The position numbers were made by a program, and so were the translations under genes. Of a stretch of DNA of 62,657 bases, positions 15,743-24,340 are shown in pieces (position 1 is the stretch's first letter; each line of letters starts with the position of its first letter). The stretch is from Deltaproteobacteria bacterium (lineage in GTDB: Bacteria; Myxococcota; Myxococcia; Myxococcales; 40CM-4-68-19). The stretch covers positions 1 to 62,657 of the forward strand of contig VBKI01000085.1 of NCBI GenBank assembly GCA_005879535.1. Reading direction: 5' to 3'. Below the pieces are notes generated by a model that searched no databases, was not told the DNA's origin, and saw only the letters and a program-made list of their open reading frames with translations.

Positions 15743-18178
15743 ATGCGCGCAACCTTCGTCGTGCTTCTCTCCGCGTCGCTCTTGGCCTGCCGGACATCTG
15801 ACCTCGGCGGGTGCTCGAAAGAGGGCAATTGCTCTGCAGGCGCCGTCTGCGACCTCGCGGCGCGCGTTTGCGTCGCGACCGACGCACCGTCCTTCTCCAA
15901 CATCGCCGTTTCCCCTCCAGCCGCCTTCACCGATTCGAACGGGCGCGCGTTCTTCGACACGACGGGCGGACCTCTGTCCGTGTCCGCGTCGATTGCGGGC
16001 CGCGCCGGCGTGGACCCGGCGACCGTTTGTCTCACGGCGAGCGGCGAGACGGGCGCGTGCGCGCATCCCGGGATCGCGGGCGCCGGCACCACGTTCACGT
16101 TCCCGTTGCCCCGGCCGTCAGGCACGTACGACGGGACGACGCCGCTGGATTTCACGATCAGCGCATCGAGCCCGTCGGGGCGCCAGTCGACGACTGCCGT
16201 GCAGCACGTGTACTTCGACAACCAGCCGCCGGCGATCGCCGTCGCCACGGACTCCACGCCGTATGCGCGCACCTTGCCGGACGGAGGTGCGGCACCGATC
16301 ACGGTGTCCGCCACCATCGCCGACGGAGCGGGCGTCGCCTCCGCACAGCTCATCTCGGGCACCACGCGGGTACCACCCGCCAGCTCCGCCGGCAGCGAGT
16401 ACACGTTCCAGTTGAATCCTGCCTCTGCTCTTCCCAACACGGAGGGCGCTTACGCGTTCCACGTCCGCGCAGTCGACGGGCTCGGGCACGAATCCACGGT
16501 CACCGCAAGCCGAACCATCGACGACGCGCCACCCGCGATCGGAACGATCAAGATCTACAAGGACACGGAGCCCGGGAGCGCGGGAGTCACATACCCGGCC
16601 CTGGTGGCGAACACCGGGTGGACCGGCAACAGCTTCATCTTCAACGACACGGTGCACGTGAAGGGCAGCATCAGCGACATGAGCGGCATCGGCCTCGCGA
16701 CATTGCGCGTCGATGGGATCGACCTGTCCGGCGGAACGAGCACAGGGACGGCGCAGTCTCTCGGTTGCACTAGCGGCAGCACGACCTGCTCGTTCGACGT
16801 CAGCGTACAGCTCAACGCCCCGCAGAACGGGGCCTTCCATACCGGCACCGCCACGGCTGCGCTGCCGGGGAGCGCAGCGCTGATTCCGAGCGGCTTCCTC
16901 CACGTCGTGATCGCAGCAGAGGACAATGCGTCGGCATACACTGGCGCAGCGGCGCGCCATGCAGCCTCGCCCAGGGACACACCGGTTCGGGCGACGCGGC
17001 TGCTCTGGAGCACAGTGCTCAACACGACCGCGGCAGCGGTGACGGGCCTCGCCGTTCATCCGGACCTTGATCTCATCGCGACCACGGATGGCGGCGTCAC
17101 GACCCTGTTCAGTCTTGGCGCCGATCAAGGAGCGATCCATTGGAGCACCGATGCGGGCACCGTGTTCGGACCGCCAGCCATCGGCGCTGGAAGCGCGGGA
17201 ACTCCGATCTACACGGCGAATCTGGCGGGCGTGATCAGCGCGTTCGCTCCGGACGGAGGGGTCCTCTGGACGACGGCGACCGGCCACGCCATATCGGTAG
17301 GGCCAGCGGTTGCCGCGGGCACCGTTGCCGGAGTTCCGGTCGACCAAATCATCGTCGCAGACAACGTCAATGCCGCGACCGGACAGACCCTCTGGAGTGT
17401 TGCGGCGCCGGCGAATAAGCCCGCATTGCGCTCGCAGCCAGCGGATGATCGCGACCGGCATGCGTCACCCATGGTGTTCGACGGCGGCGTGTGGTTCGGC
17501 ACTTCGTCCAGCATCGACTGGCACGCCTTGACGGACGACGGCGGTATCGGCCCTTCGGTCGTCGTGGCGGACTCGATCGGAAATCCCTATTACGGCACGA
17601 TCACGGACGGTGCCCGCGTCTTCGCCGCGTCACGCATTTCCACGACCGGTTCGACCTTGCTCGCATTCACACCGCTTCTGGGCACCGCGTGGTCGAAGAA
17701 CCTGACGGATGGGGGGCTGTCCGCAGAGCCGACACTCGGTATCGACGGCAAGCTTTACGCCTCGGAAGCGGACGGTGGCACCGAAGGCCGCGTCACGGCA
17801 TATGAGCCCGCGACGGGCGCCATCGCGAGCATCGTCGTTCCAGCCCTCGGCTCTCCTGGACAGGTGCCACTCCACGGGTCCGACGACCATTGGTACCTCC
17901 CGCGCGCACCAGGCTTCCTTCTCGCGTTCCATCACGGCCAGACATCGTGGACCTTCGACCCGCCGGGCACGGTTCTTCGGGGAGCGATGATGGACTGCAA
18001 CGGCAGGCTCTTCGTCGGCACCGGGGCCTCGTCGCCGACCATCTGGGCGTTCATCACCGACGATCACGGTCTCGCCGACACTCCTTGGCCCTCGTGGCGT
18101 CGCGACGGACGCAACAGCGGCAATGCCGGCGCGCCGAAGTACGGCATCCGTATCGCGCCGAACAGCTGCGATCAGTAA
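15743..18178 (+). CDS. PQQ-propeller-type lipoprotein with Ig-like repeats
   Basis: 811 residues. Signal peptide with lipobox LLAC (Cys about 16), then a Cys-rich knot (GGCSKEGNCSAGAVCDLAAR) that resembles the EGF-like segments of myxobacterial surface proteins. Residues about 45-400 are repeated Ig-like beta modules, each ending in a DNQPP- or DDAPP-type motif. From about 415 the sequence is a beta-propeller of the PQQ/quinoprotein type (blades such as LLWSTVLNT, GVLWTTATG and TLWSVAAPA), ending with PWPSWRRDGRNSGN, a motif seen at the end of PQQ-like propellers. Probably anchored outside the cell. No cofactor or enzymatic residues are evident. Confidence 0.75.
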   Translation: MRATFVVLLSASLLACRTSDLGGCSKEGNCSAGAVCDLAARVCVATDAPSFSNIAVSPPAAFTDSNGRAFFDTTGGPLSVSASIAGRAGVDPATVCLTASGETGACAHPGIAGAGTTFTFPLPRPSGTYDGTTPLDFTISASSPSGRQSTTAVQHVYFDNQPPAIAVATDSTPYARTLPDGGAAPITVSATIADGAGVASAQLISGTTRVPPASSAGSEYTFQLNPASALPNTEGAYAFHVRAVDGLGHESTVTASRTIDDAPPAIGTIKIYKDTEPGSAGVTYPALVANTGWTGNSFIFNDTVHVKGSISDMSGIGLATLRVDGIDLSGGTSTGTAQSLGCTSGSTTCSFDVSVQLNAPQNGAFHTGTATAALPGSAALIPSGFLHVVIAAEDNASAYTGAAARHAASPRDTPVRATRLLWSTVLNTTAAAVTGLAVHPDLDLIATTDGGVTTLFSLGADQGAIHWSTDAGTVFGPPAIGAGSAGTPIYTANLAGVISAFAPDGGVLWTTATGHAISVGPAVAAGTVAGVPVDQIIVADNVNAATGQTLWSVAAPANKPALRSQPADDRDRHASPMVFDGGVWFGTSSSIDWHALTDDGGIGPSVVVADSIGNPYYGTITDGARVFAASRISTTGSTLLAFTPLLGTAWSKNLTDGGLSAEPTLGIDGKLYASEADGGTEGRVTAYEPATGAIASIVVPALGSPGQVPLHGSDDHWYLPRAPGFLLAFHHGQTSWTFDPPGTVLRGAMMDCNGRLFVGTGASSPTIWAFITDDHGLADTPWPSWRRDGRNSGNAGAPKYGIRIAPNSCDQ

Positions 18179-18214
18179 AGTTGCCCCCCGTGCGCGCCGT
18201 GGCATTGGTGCGCC

Positions 18215-18796
18215 ATGCGCGCCATCGAGGCGGTGCTGCTGCAAGGCAGCGAGCTCTACCGCGAGGTGATCCTCGACAAGCTCGCGCACGCGCGCGAGTC
18301 GGTGCTGATCGCCACCGCCAACCTGAAGGACATGCAGGTCGAGCGCGACGGGAAGTTCGTTTCCGTTCTCGCTCTCTTCTCCGACCTCGCGGCACGCGGC
18401 GTCGACCTTCGCATCCTCCACGCCGAATTGCCCTCGCGCCCCTTCCGCGCCTCGTTCGAGAAGCGGCGCCGCCTCACCGCCGGCGGCCTGTCGCTGAAGA
18501 TCTGTCCCCGCGTCCACTTCAAGGCGGTGGTGATCGACGGCGCCTGGGTCTACGCCGGCAGCGCCAACCTCACCGGCGCCGGCCTCGGCGCCAAAGGCGA
18601 AGGCCGGCGCAACTTCGAGGTCGGCTTCTGCAGCGAGGATTTCGAGATCGTCGACCGCGTCAAGGCGCTGTTCGAGGCGATCTGGACGGGCGCCGAATGC
18701 GCCTCGTGCAAGCTGCGCAGCGTCTGTCCGGATCCGATCGGCGCCGAACCGCCGCGCGCGTTCCGCCTCGGCCGCGCGCGCCGGCTCCGCCGCTGA
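18215..18796 (+). CDS. Phospholipase D-like protein, single HKD motif
   Basis: 193 residues with one HKD motif (HFKAVVIDG then GSANLTGAG, near residues 102-125), the active site of PLD/Nuc-type phosphodiesterases; single-motif members usually work as dimers. The N-terminal part (LYREVILDKLAHARESVLI) matches the family. A C-terminal CxxCx5C cluster (ECASCKLRSVC) may bind metal and is followed by an Arg-rich tail, which would suit a nucleic-acid enzyme. There is no signal peptide. It heads a run with DUF763 and AlaX-like genes, 18 nt upstream of the former. Confidence 0.82.
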   Translation: MRAIEAVLLQGSELYREVILDKLAHARESVLIATANLKDMQVERDGKFVSVLALFSDLAARGVDLRILHAELPSRPFRASFEKRRRLTAGGLSLKICPRVHFKAVVIDGAWVYAGSANLTGAGLGAKGEGRRNFEVGFCSEDFEIVDRVKALFEAIWTGAECASCKLRSVCPDPIGAEPPRAFRLGRARRLRR

Positions 18797-18798
18797 GT

Positions 18799-18804
18799 TA
18801 TACT
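18799..18804 (+). promoter_or_regulatory. -10-like hexamer before the DUF763 gene
   Basis: TATACT ends 10 nt before the ATG at 18815 and overlaps the end of the PLD gene region. It may give the DUF763-AlaX pair its own start. No -35 box is visible. Confidence 0.3.
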
Positions 18805-18814
18805 GAACGCCCGT

Positions 18815-20014
18815 ATGGGTCGCACCGGCAGCGCACTCCTTCCCCTGCACGGCGGACGCGTGCCCGACTGGCTCGCGTCGCGCATGGCGCGCCTCGGCGG
18901 AGTGATGGTGGAGGCGCTGGTGCTCGAGGAAGGCCCGCACGGCGTCCTGCGTCGCCTCGCGCACCCGTTCTGGTTCCAGGCGCTCGGGTGCGTGATGGGA
19001 ATGGACTGGCACTCGAGCGGAATCACCACCAGCGTGCTGGGCGCGCTCAAGCGGGGCCTCGCCGGGCGCGAGCGTGAGATCGGCCTGACCGTCTGCGGCG
19101 GCCGCGGCCGTCACTCGCGTCGCACGCCGATGGAGCTGGTGCAGTTCGGAGAACGGACCGGCATCGATGGAGAGGCGCTGGCGCGCACCAGCCGGCTCGT
19201 CGCCAAGGTGGACAGCGCGCTCGTCCAGGACGGCTTCGATCTCTACCTGCACGGGTTCGTCGTCGCGAACGACGGCGCCTGGACGGTCGTCCAGCAGGGC
19301 ATGAACACCGACCGTCGCCAGGCGCGCCGATATCACTGGCTCTCCGAGGGCGTACGCAGCTTCGTGGAGGAGCCGCATGCCGCAATCGAAGGCCGTCCCG
19401 GAGGATCGATTCTCAACCTGACCGACCGGCGCGCCGCCGCTTCACGAGAGGCGGCGCTCGAGTTGTCGCGCGCGCCCGAGCGCGTGCTCCACGAGCTGCC
19501 CCGCCTGCAGATGCCGGCCCATCACGAGGTCCGCCGATCCGACGTCTTCCTCCGGCGCCTGCACGGCACCCTCGCCGCCGCCCGGGAATCCGGGCCGCGC
19601 GATTTCCCCGACTTGCTGCTGCAGCGCGGTGTGGGTGCCCGGACGGTCGAGGCGCTGGCGGCGGTCGCCGAGGTGCTCCATGGAGCGCCCTGCCGCTTCA
19701 GCGATCCGGCGCGCTTCTCCCTCGCGCACGGCGGCAAGGACGGCCATCCCTTCCCCGTCCCCCTGCGCGTGTACGACCGGACCATCTCGGTCCTCAAACA
19801 GGCGGTCGCAGCCGCGCGCCTCGGGCGCACCGAGAAGCTCGATGGCATCCGACGCCTCGACGAACAGGCGCGCCGTCTCGAATCATCGGCGTCTGGGCCC
19901 GACTTCGAGCAATACGTCGCCGGTGAGCAGGCGGATTCTCACGAGTACGGCGGCCGCGACGTTTCCGGCCCCGCCCAAAAGCCGCCGCAACGTCAGCTCG
20001 CCCTCTTCTCATGA
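18815..20014 (+). CDS. DUF763 domain-containing protein
   Basis: 399 residues, full length for DUF763, a family found in archaea and scattered bacteria with no known function. Diagnostic parts: N-terminal RTGSALLPLHGGRVPDWL, HPFWFQALGCVMGMDWHSSG near residue 50, TVCGGRGRHSRRTP near 90, the internal DLYLHGFVVANDGAWTVVQQGMN, and the GGKDGHPFPVPLRVYDRTI block near 309. The C-terminus is a charged helix ending in a QRQLALFS tail. It sits between a PLD-type protein and an alanyl-tRNA editing-like protein, overlapping the latter by 4 nt, so a nucleic-acid role is plausible but unproven. Confidence 0.9.
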   Translation: MGRTGSALLPLHGGRVPDWLASRMARLGGVMVEALVLEEGPHGVLRRLAHPFWFQALGCVMGMDWHSSGITTSVLGALKRGLAGREREIGLTVCGGRGRHSRRTPMELVQFGERTGIDGEALARTSRLVAKVDSALVQDGFDLYLHGFVVANDGAWTVVQQGMNTDRRQARRYHWLSEGVRSFVEEPHAAIEGRPGGSILNLTDRRAAASREAALELSRAPERVLHELPRLQMPAHHEVRRSDVFLRRLHGTLAAARESGPRDFPDLLLQRGVGARTVEALAAVAEVLHGAPCRFSDPARFSLAHGGKDGHPFPVPLRVYDRTISVLKQAVAAARLGRTEKLDGIRRLDEQARRLESSASGPDFEQYVAGEQADSHEYGGRDVSGPAQKPPQRQLALFS

Positions 20015-21171
20015 CCGAACGCCTCTACCTGCAGGATCCTTATCTGAAGTCGTTTCGCGCCCGCGTGCTCGAGGTCCGCGATTTGAACGGACGTCCGGCC
20101 GCCGTTCTCGACCGGACCGCGTTCTATCCGGAAGGCGGAGGACAGCCTGGCGATCGCGGAACGATCGGCAGTGTGAAGGTCGTCGACACGCAGGAACGCG
20201 CCGGCGACGTCCTGCACGTGCTGGACGCGCCGGTCGAATCCGGCGAGGTCGCCGCGGAGATCGACTGGCGCCGCCGTTTCGATCACATGCAGCAGCACCA
20301 CGGCCAGCACCTGCTCTCGGCGGCGTTCGACAAGCTCGGAGCGCCGACGGTCTCCTTCCATCTCGGAGAGCGGATCTGCACCATCGATCTCGATGCAGGA
20401 CTGGGAACCCTGGATTTGGCGCGCGCGGAATCGATGGCCAACGAGAGCATCTGGCGCGATCTGCCGGTCGTCGCGCGAGACTTCACCGGCGAGGAACGCG
20501 CCAGGTTGCCACTGCGCAAGGAGCCCATGAAAGGCGACCGGGTGGTGGTGGTGGAGGGAGTCGACGCCTCGCCGTGCGGAGGAACGCACCCGGCGCGCAC
20601 CGGCGAAGTCGGATGCATCGCCGTCCTTCGGGCGCAGAAGTGGGGCGAAGGGAAATCGCGGATCGAGTTCGCCTGCGGCGCGCGCGTGGTTCGCTTGCTC
20701 CACGAAACCAGCGACCTGGTCAGCGGAGCCGCCGAGGCCCTCAAATGCGCGCCCGCCGACGTCGCGCAGGCGGCGGCGCGCATCGCCGCCGAATCGCAAA
20801 CGCGGAGGAAGGCTGCGGAAGGATTGCTCGAAGAGCTCGCCGGGCTGGAGGCGCTGCGGCTGAAGGCGCAGCCCTCGCCCATCGTCGCGAAGCTTGACCG
20901 TGGAGCCGCCTTCGCCCGGGCCGTCGCACAGCGGCTTTCGCAGGAAGGCGGAACCGCGCTGCTCGCGGCCATCGAAGACGGACGGGCTCATCTCGTGTTC
21001 GCGCGTCCGAAGGGGGCCGAGGGACCTGCGATGGGCGTGCTGCTCAAGGAAGCGCTGGCGGTCCTGGGTGGAAAGGGGGGCGGCGGACCCGACTTCGCGC
21101 AGGGCAGCGGCGCGCCGGAGAAGCTCGACGACGCGCTTGCGCTCGCCGCCCACAGGCTCGTACATCCGTGA
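20011..21171 (+). CDS. AlaX-like alanyl-tRNA editing hydrolase with DHHA1 domain
   Basis: 386 residues resembling the editing half of alanyl-tRNA synthetase without the catalytic domain. The N-terminal AlaX barrel has AFYPEGGGQPGDRG near residue 40, the zinc site HHGQH near 94 and CGGTH near 190. A coiled linker leads to a C-terminal DHHA1-like domain (about 260-386, KGGGGPDFAQGSG). AlaX-L proteins hydrolyse Ser- or Gly-mischarged tRNA-Ala in trans. The ATG overlaps the DUF763 stop (ATGA), so the two are coupled. Confidence 0.9.
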   Translation: MTERLYLQDPYLKSFRARVLEVRDLNGRPAAVLDRTAFYPEGGGQPGDRGTIGSVKVVDTQERAGDVLHVLDAPVESGEVAAEIDWRRRFDHMQQHHGQHLLSAAFDKLGAPTVSFHLGERICTIDLDAGLGTLDLARAESMANESIWRDLPVVARDFTGEERARLPLRKEPMKGDRVVVVEGVDASPCGGTHPARTGEVGCIAVLRAQKWGEGKSRIEFACGARVVRLLHETSDLVSGAAEALKCAPADVAQAAARIAAESQTRRKAAEGLLEELAGLEALRLKAQPSPIVAKLDRGAAFARAVAQRLSQEGGTALLAAIEDGRAHLVFARPKGAEGPAMGVLLKEALAVLGGKGGGGPDFAQGSGAPEKLDDALALAAHRLVHP

Positions 21172-21249
21172 ATTTCGGGCAGAAAGCGGCCGTGGTACCA
21201 TCGCCTTGCTCCCGGCCCCACAGGCCGCCAACCGCTTCACAAGGGCCCG

Positions 21250-23223
21250 ATGCGACTTCCGGTCAAGCTGTCGCTCCTGCTCTCGGCGGCTACCTGCTTC
21301 CCGCTCCTGCTCGCCACCGCGTTCACGCTGCCGCGCGGTCGAGAGGCGCTGCGGAGCCAGCTCGACGAAATCTACGCCCAGGACGCCCGGACGCTCGCGG
21401 GTGAGGTCCACCGGACGCTCGTCGACAAGCTCGACTCGCTCACGCTTGCTGCTTCCACGCTGAGGCTCCACGAGCTCGATCCCGAGGCCCGCGAGCAGGC
21501 GCTGCTCTTGATCTACAAGGAGACGCGGGGCGCGGACATCGTCGGCCTCTTCGACTCCAGAGCAGACGCGGTCGGCAACATCATCCGGTTCGCGAGGCTC
21601 CAGGGCGTTCTCGCCTCGGAGCATGAGCCCATCGACGATGCTGCCCTGTCCATGTACGCCGGCAAGGTGCCGCTGCAGGGCGCGCTCCAGGCGGGTCTCG
21701 CCATCGGGCCCGTCTACATCCTGCCGGACGCCGAAGGACGTCCCATTCCCCGCCTCGTGCTCGCCGTTGCCGTGCCCGGCACGCGCGGAACGCGGTGGGT
21801 GGTCGCGGTGGAGGTGTCGCTGCGCAGGCTCGCCGACAGCTTCGAGCGCTTCCGTCCCGGCGAGTCTGGTGCGGCCTTCCTCGTCGACGGCGAAGGCAAG
21901 GTGATCTTCCACCCGAACCGGGAGCTGATGCTCAAACGGGTGACGCTCCGCGACCATCCGCTGCTCAAGGGCACGCAAAGCGACGACTGGCTGGGCGCGA
22001 ACGCCCCCGTACCGCTCCTGGGGTGGAAGGCGGTGGTGCAGGAGTCCGCCGCCGAGGCGTTGGGCCCGCTGCGCCATCTCGCCCGCGACGCCTATCTCTG
22101 GCTCGCTCTCGGCCTCCTGGTCGCGGTGCTCCTCGGATTCAGCTCGGTTCGCACGGTCACGGCGCCGGTGCAGAAGCTGCGCGAGGCGGCCCTCGCAGTC
22201 ACCGGCGGCGCGCTGGAAACCATCGTGGACGTGAAACGCCGCGACGAGCTGGGCGAGCTCGCCGACGCCTTCAACACCATGACCCGCGGATTGCGCGAGC
22301 GGGAAGGCATGAAGGTCACGCTCGCCCTCTCCGAAACGCTGGAGCTGAAGGAGGTGCTGGAACGCCTCCTCGACAGCCTGGGCCGCGCCGTCCGATTCGA
22401 CGAGGCGTCCGTCCTGGTGGAGACCCGCGACGGCATGGACGTGATCGTCAGCCGCGGACCGCGAGGCAAGGACAAGTCGCAGCGCATCGTGCCGACCGCC
22501 GCGCACGTGGAGCGCGCCGTCACCACGCACCTGCCCGCGCTCAACGACGGCCGCCAGATGATGGCGCTGCCGCTGATCCAGCGTGGCGTGGCGATCGGCG
22601 TGGTCTGCCTGGAGAGCCACCATGCTTACACCGACGCCGAGGTCCGCCTGACGCAGTCGCTCACGCAGCCGGCGGCGATGGCCGTGGAGAACGCGCGGCT
22701 CTTCGACGAGGTCCAGCGCCTGGCCACCCTCGACGGCCTGACCGGCACGTACAACCGGCGCCACTTCATGGAACTGGCGCAGCGCGAGTACGACAACGCG
22801 CGCCGCTTCGGGCATCCGCTGACGGCGATGATGCTCGACGTCGACCACTTCAAACGGATCAACGACCGCCACGGACATCACGTCGGCGACCAGGTGTTGC
22901 GCATCCTCGCCGATCGCTGCCGCACGGCACTGCGCTCGGTGGACGTCCTCGGCCGCTACGGCGGCGAGGAGTTCGCCATCCTGCTGCCCGGGAGCACGCA
23001 GCACCACGCCGCGACCGTGCTGGCGGAGCGCATCCGGCGCCGCGTCGCCGACGAACCCATCCGCACCGACGACGGCGCGGTGAAAGTCACGGTCAGCGTC
23101 GGCGTCGCCGAGCTGGACGAGGAGATGCGGAATCCCGGCGACTTGTTCAAGCGCGCCGACGCCGCGCTCTACGAGGCGAAGCAGGCGGGCCGCAACCGCG
23201 TGGTCGAAGACGCCGTCGCGTGA
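21250..23223 (+). CDS. Membrane diguanylate cyclase (Cache-HAMP-GAF-GGDEF)
   Basis: 657 residues. An N-terminal transmembrane helix (about 8-28) and a second near 283-302 enclose a periplasmic Cache-like sensor domain. HAMP follows (about 303-355, RTVTAPVQKLREA, RRDELGELADAFNTM), then a GAF-like domain (about 370-480) and a GGDEF domain. The active site reads GRYGGEEF near residue 575 and is complete, and an RxxD inhibitory site (RSVD) lies just before it, so product feedback is expected. It makes cyclic di-GMP from two GTP in response to an extracytoplasmic cue. A PilZ protein occurs at 47.5 kb. bioB follows 12 nt later. Confidence 0.95.
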   Translation: MRLPVKLSLLLSAATCFPLLLATAFTLPRGREALRSQLDEIYAQDARTLAGEVHRTLVDKLDSLTLAASTLRLHELDPEAREQALLLIYKETRGADIVGLFDSRADAVGNIIRFARLQGVLASEHEPIDDAALSMYAGKVPLQGALQAGLAIGPVYILPDAEGRPIPRLVLAVAVPGTRGTRWVVAVEVSLRRLADSFERFRPGESGAAFLVDGEGKVIFHPNRELMLKRVTLRDHPLLKGTQSDDWLGANAPVPLLGWKAVVQESAAEALGPLRHLARDAYLWLALGLLVAVLLGFSSVRTVTAPVQKLREAALAVTGGALETIVDVKRRDELGELADAFNTMTRGLREREGMKVTLALSETLELKEVLERLLDSLGRAVRFDEASVLVETRDGMDVIVSRGPRGKDKSQRIVPTAAHVERAVTTHLPALNDGRQMMALPLIQRGVAIGVVCLESHHAYTDAEVRLTQSLTQPAAMAVENARLFDEVQRLATLDGLTGTYNRRHFMELAQREYDNARRFGHPLTAMMLDVDHFKRINDRHGHHVGDQVLRILADRCRTALRSVDVLGRYGGEEFAILLPGSTQHHAATVLAERIRRRVADEPIRTDDGAVKVTVSVGVAELDEEMRNPGDLFKRADAALYEAKQAGRNRVVEDAVA

Positions 23224-23235
23224 TACTGAGCGGAC

Positions 23236-24189
23236 ATGTTCCGCCACGACTGGACGCTCGCCGAGGTCCGCGCGATCCACGATCTGCCGCTGCTCGACCT
23301 CGTCCACCGCGCGCAGACCGTGCACCGCGAGCACTTCGGTGACAACCGGGTGCAGCTTTGCTCGCTGCTCTCGGTGAAGACCGGAGGTTGCCCCGAGGAC
23401 TGCGCGTATTGCCCGCAGGCGGCGCGGTATCACACCGACGTGCAGGCCGAGCCGCTGATGGAGGTCGACGACGTGCTCGCCGCCGCCCGCAAGGCGCGGG
23501 AGGCCGGCGCGACGCGTTTCTGCATGGGCGCGGCCTGGCGCGAGGTGAAGGACGGGCAGCAGTTCGACCGGGTGCTGGAGATGGTCCGGGGAGTGAAGCG
23601 GCTGGGCATGGAAGCCTGCTGCACGCTGGGGATGCTCACCGCGGCGCAGGCGGGCCGGCTGAAGGAGGCGGGCCTCGATGCGTACAACCACAACCTGGAC
23701 ACCAGCCGCGCGAAATACGGCGACATCATCACGACCCGCACGTACGACGAGCGGCTGCGGACGCTGGACAACGTGCGCCGGGCCGGGATCTCGGTGTGCT
23801 GCGGCGGGATCCTCGGGATGGGCGAGTCGGTCGACGATCGGTGCGAGATGCTGCGGATGCTGGCGGCGCAGGAGCCGCATCCGGAGTCGGTGCCGATCAA
23901 CATGCTGGTCGCGATCGCGGGGACGCCGCTGGCAGCCAGACCTCCGGTCAGCACGGTGGAGATGGTCCGCGCCATCGCCACGGCGCGCATCCTCATGCCT
24001 CGCGCCATGGTGCGGCTCTCCGCCGGGCGGCAGCAGATGAGCGAGGAGGCGCAGCTCCTCTGTATGATGGCGGGAGCGAACAGCGTCTTCTTCGGAGACA
24101 AGCTGCTCACCACCGGCAACCCGGAGTACGCGCAGGACATGGCGCTCTTCGAAGCGGCCGGAATCGCGGCCCTCGAACCACGTCTTTGA
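23236..24189 (+). CDS. bioB: Biotin synthase
   Basis: 317 residues. A radical SAM enzyme that inserts sulfur into dethiobiotin using a 4Fe-4S and a 2Fe-2S cluster. Seen: [19 protein letters not shown] near residue 39 with CxxxCxxC, the second-cluster Cys in [17 protein letters not shown] and the Arg-rich C-terminal [22 protein letters not shown] ends 8 nt before the ATG. No other bio gene is nearby. A strong promoter begins inside its stop codon, so the next gene is not dependent on it. Confidence 0.96.
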   Translation: MFRHDWTLAEVRAIHDLPLLDLVHRAQTVHREHFGDNRVQLCSLLSVKTGGCPEDCAYCPQAARYHTDVQAEPLMEVDDVLAAARKAREAGATRFCMGAAWREVKDGQQFDRVLEMVRGVKRLGMEACCTLGMLTAAQAGRLKEAGLDAYNHNLDTSRAKYGDIITTRTYDERLRTLDNVRRAGISVCCGGILGMGESVDDRCEMLRMLAAQEPHPESVPINMLVAIAGTPLAARPPVSTVEMVRAIATARILMPRAMVRLSAGRQQMSEEAQLLCMMAGANSVFFGDKLLTTGNPEYAQDMALFEAAGIAALEPRL

Positions 24190-24214
24190 CATCCAGTTAG
24201 CGCTTGGCTAGGTT
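24186..24214 (+). promoter_or_regulatory. Strong sigma-70-type promoter before the leader RNA
   Basis: TTGACA (24186-24191, overlapping the bioB stop) and TAGGTT (24209-24214) are separated by exactly 17 nt. This is the best consensus promoter in the window. It would start transcription near 24221, giving a leader of about 120 nt before the GTG at 24341. Confidence 0.65.
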
Positions 24215-24221
24215 GCGCAGT

Positions 24222-24340
24222 GCCCGGAGGCCCCGGGCGGCGCGGACTTTCGCCCACCTTGAGTGACGCGCCTAACAAATCTCACTCTAAGCGGCTGGGC
24301 TTTTTTTCAGCCATCGTGGTGGGCGGGAAGGTTGCCCGCC
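24222..24340 (+). promoter_or_regulatory. Structured leader: candidate SAM-II-like pseudoknot riboswitch
   Basis: Hand folding gives these elements. A hairpin, 24222-24227 with 24233-24238 (6 GC pairs). Then an H-type pseudoknot: stem 1 GGCGCG 24239-24244 with CGCGCC 24267-24272; stem 2 GAGTGA 24261-24266 with TCACTC 24282-24287; the two abut with no spacer. The first loop begins GACTTT and the last loop TAACAAATC is A-rich, followed by CTAAG after stem 2. Order, adjacency and the loop/CTAA features resemble SAM-II, a class recalled mainly from Alphaproteobacteria and Bacteroidota. Just before the GTG at 24341 a hairpin (24322-24327 with 24335-24340) would hide the ribosome-binding site. The downstream gene is a Cys/Met PLP enzyme, which fits SAM sensing. 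Ligand identity is inference. Confidence 0.5.
24252..24307 (+). terminator. Possible attenuator/intrinsic terminator in the leader
   Basis: GCCCACC (24252-24258) can pair with GGCTGGGC (24293-24300, one bulged C) around the GAGTGA/TCACTC stem, and seven T follow at once (24301-24307). It could end transcription inside the leader. It might instead be the plain terminator of bioB, but no promoter is visible between it and the next gene. Confidence 0.5.

Noticed and set aside
19993-24192. 1399-codon minus-strand open frame opposite AlaX, GGDEF and bioB
   Set aside because: The plus-strand genes carry intact family motifs across the whole stretch; the antisense product has none.
24263-24340. Upstream in-frame extension of the PLP enzyme to 24263
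   Set aside because: It would translate the pseudoknot and T7 tract and adds 26 residues unlike the family N-terminus; GTG 24341 fits better.
24222-24340. Leader considered as SAM-I, SAH or cobalamin riboswitch
   Set aside because: None of the conserved words or multi-helix junctions I recall for these classes is present; only the compact H-type pseudoknot fits.
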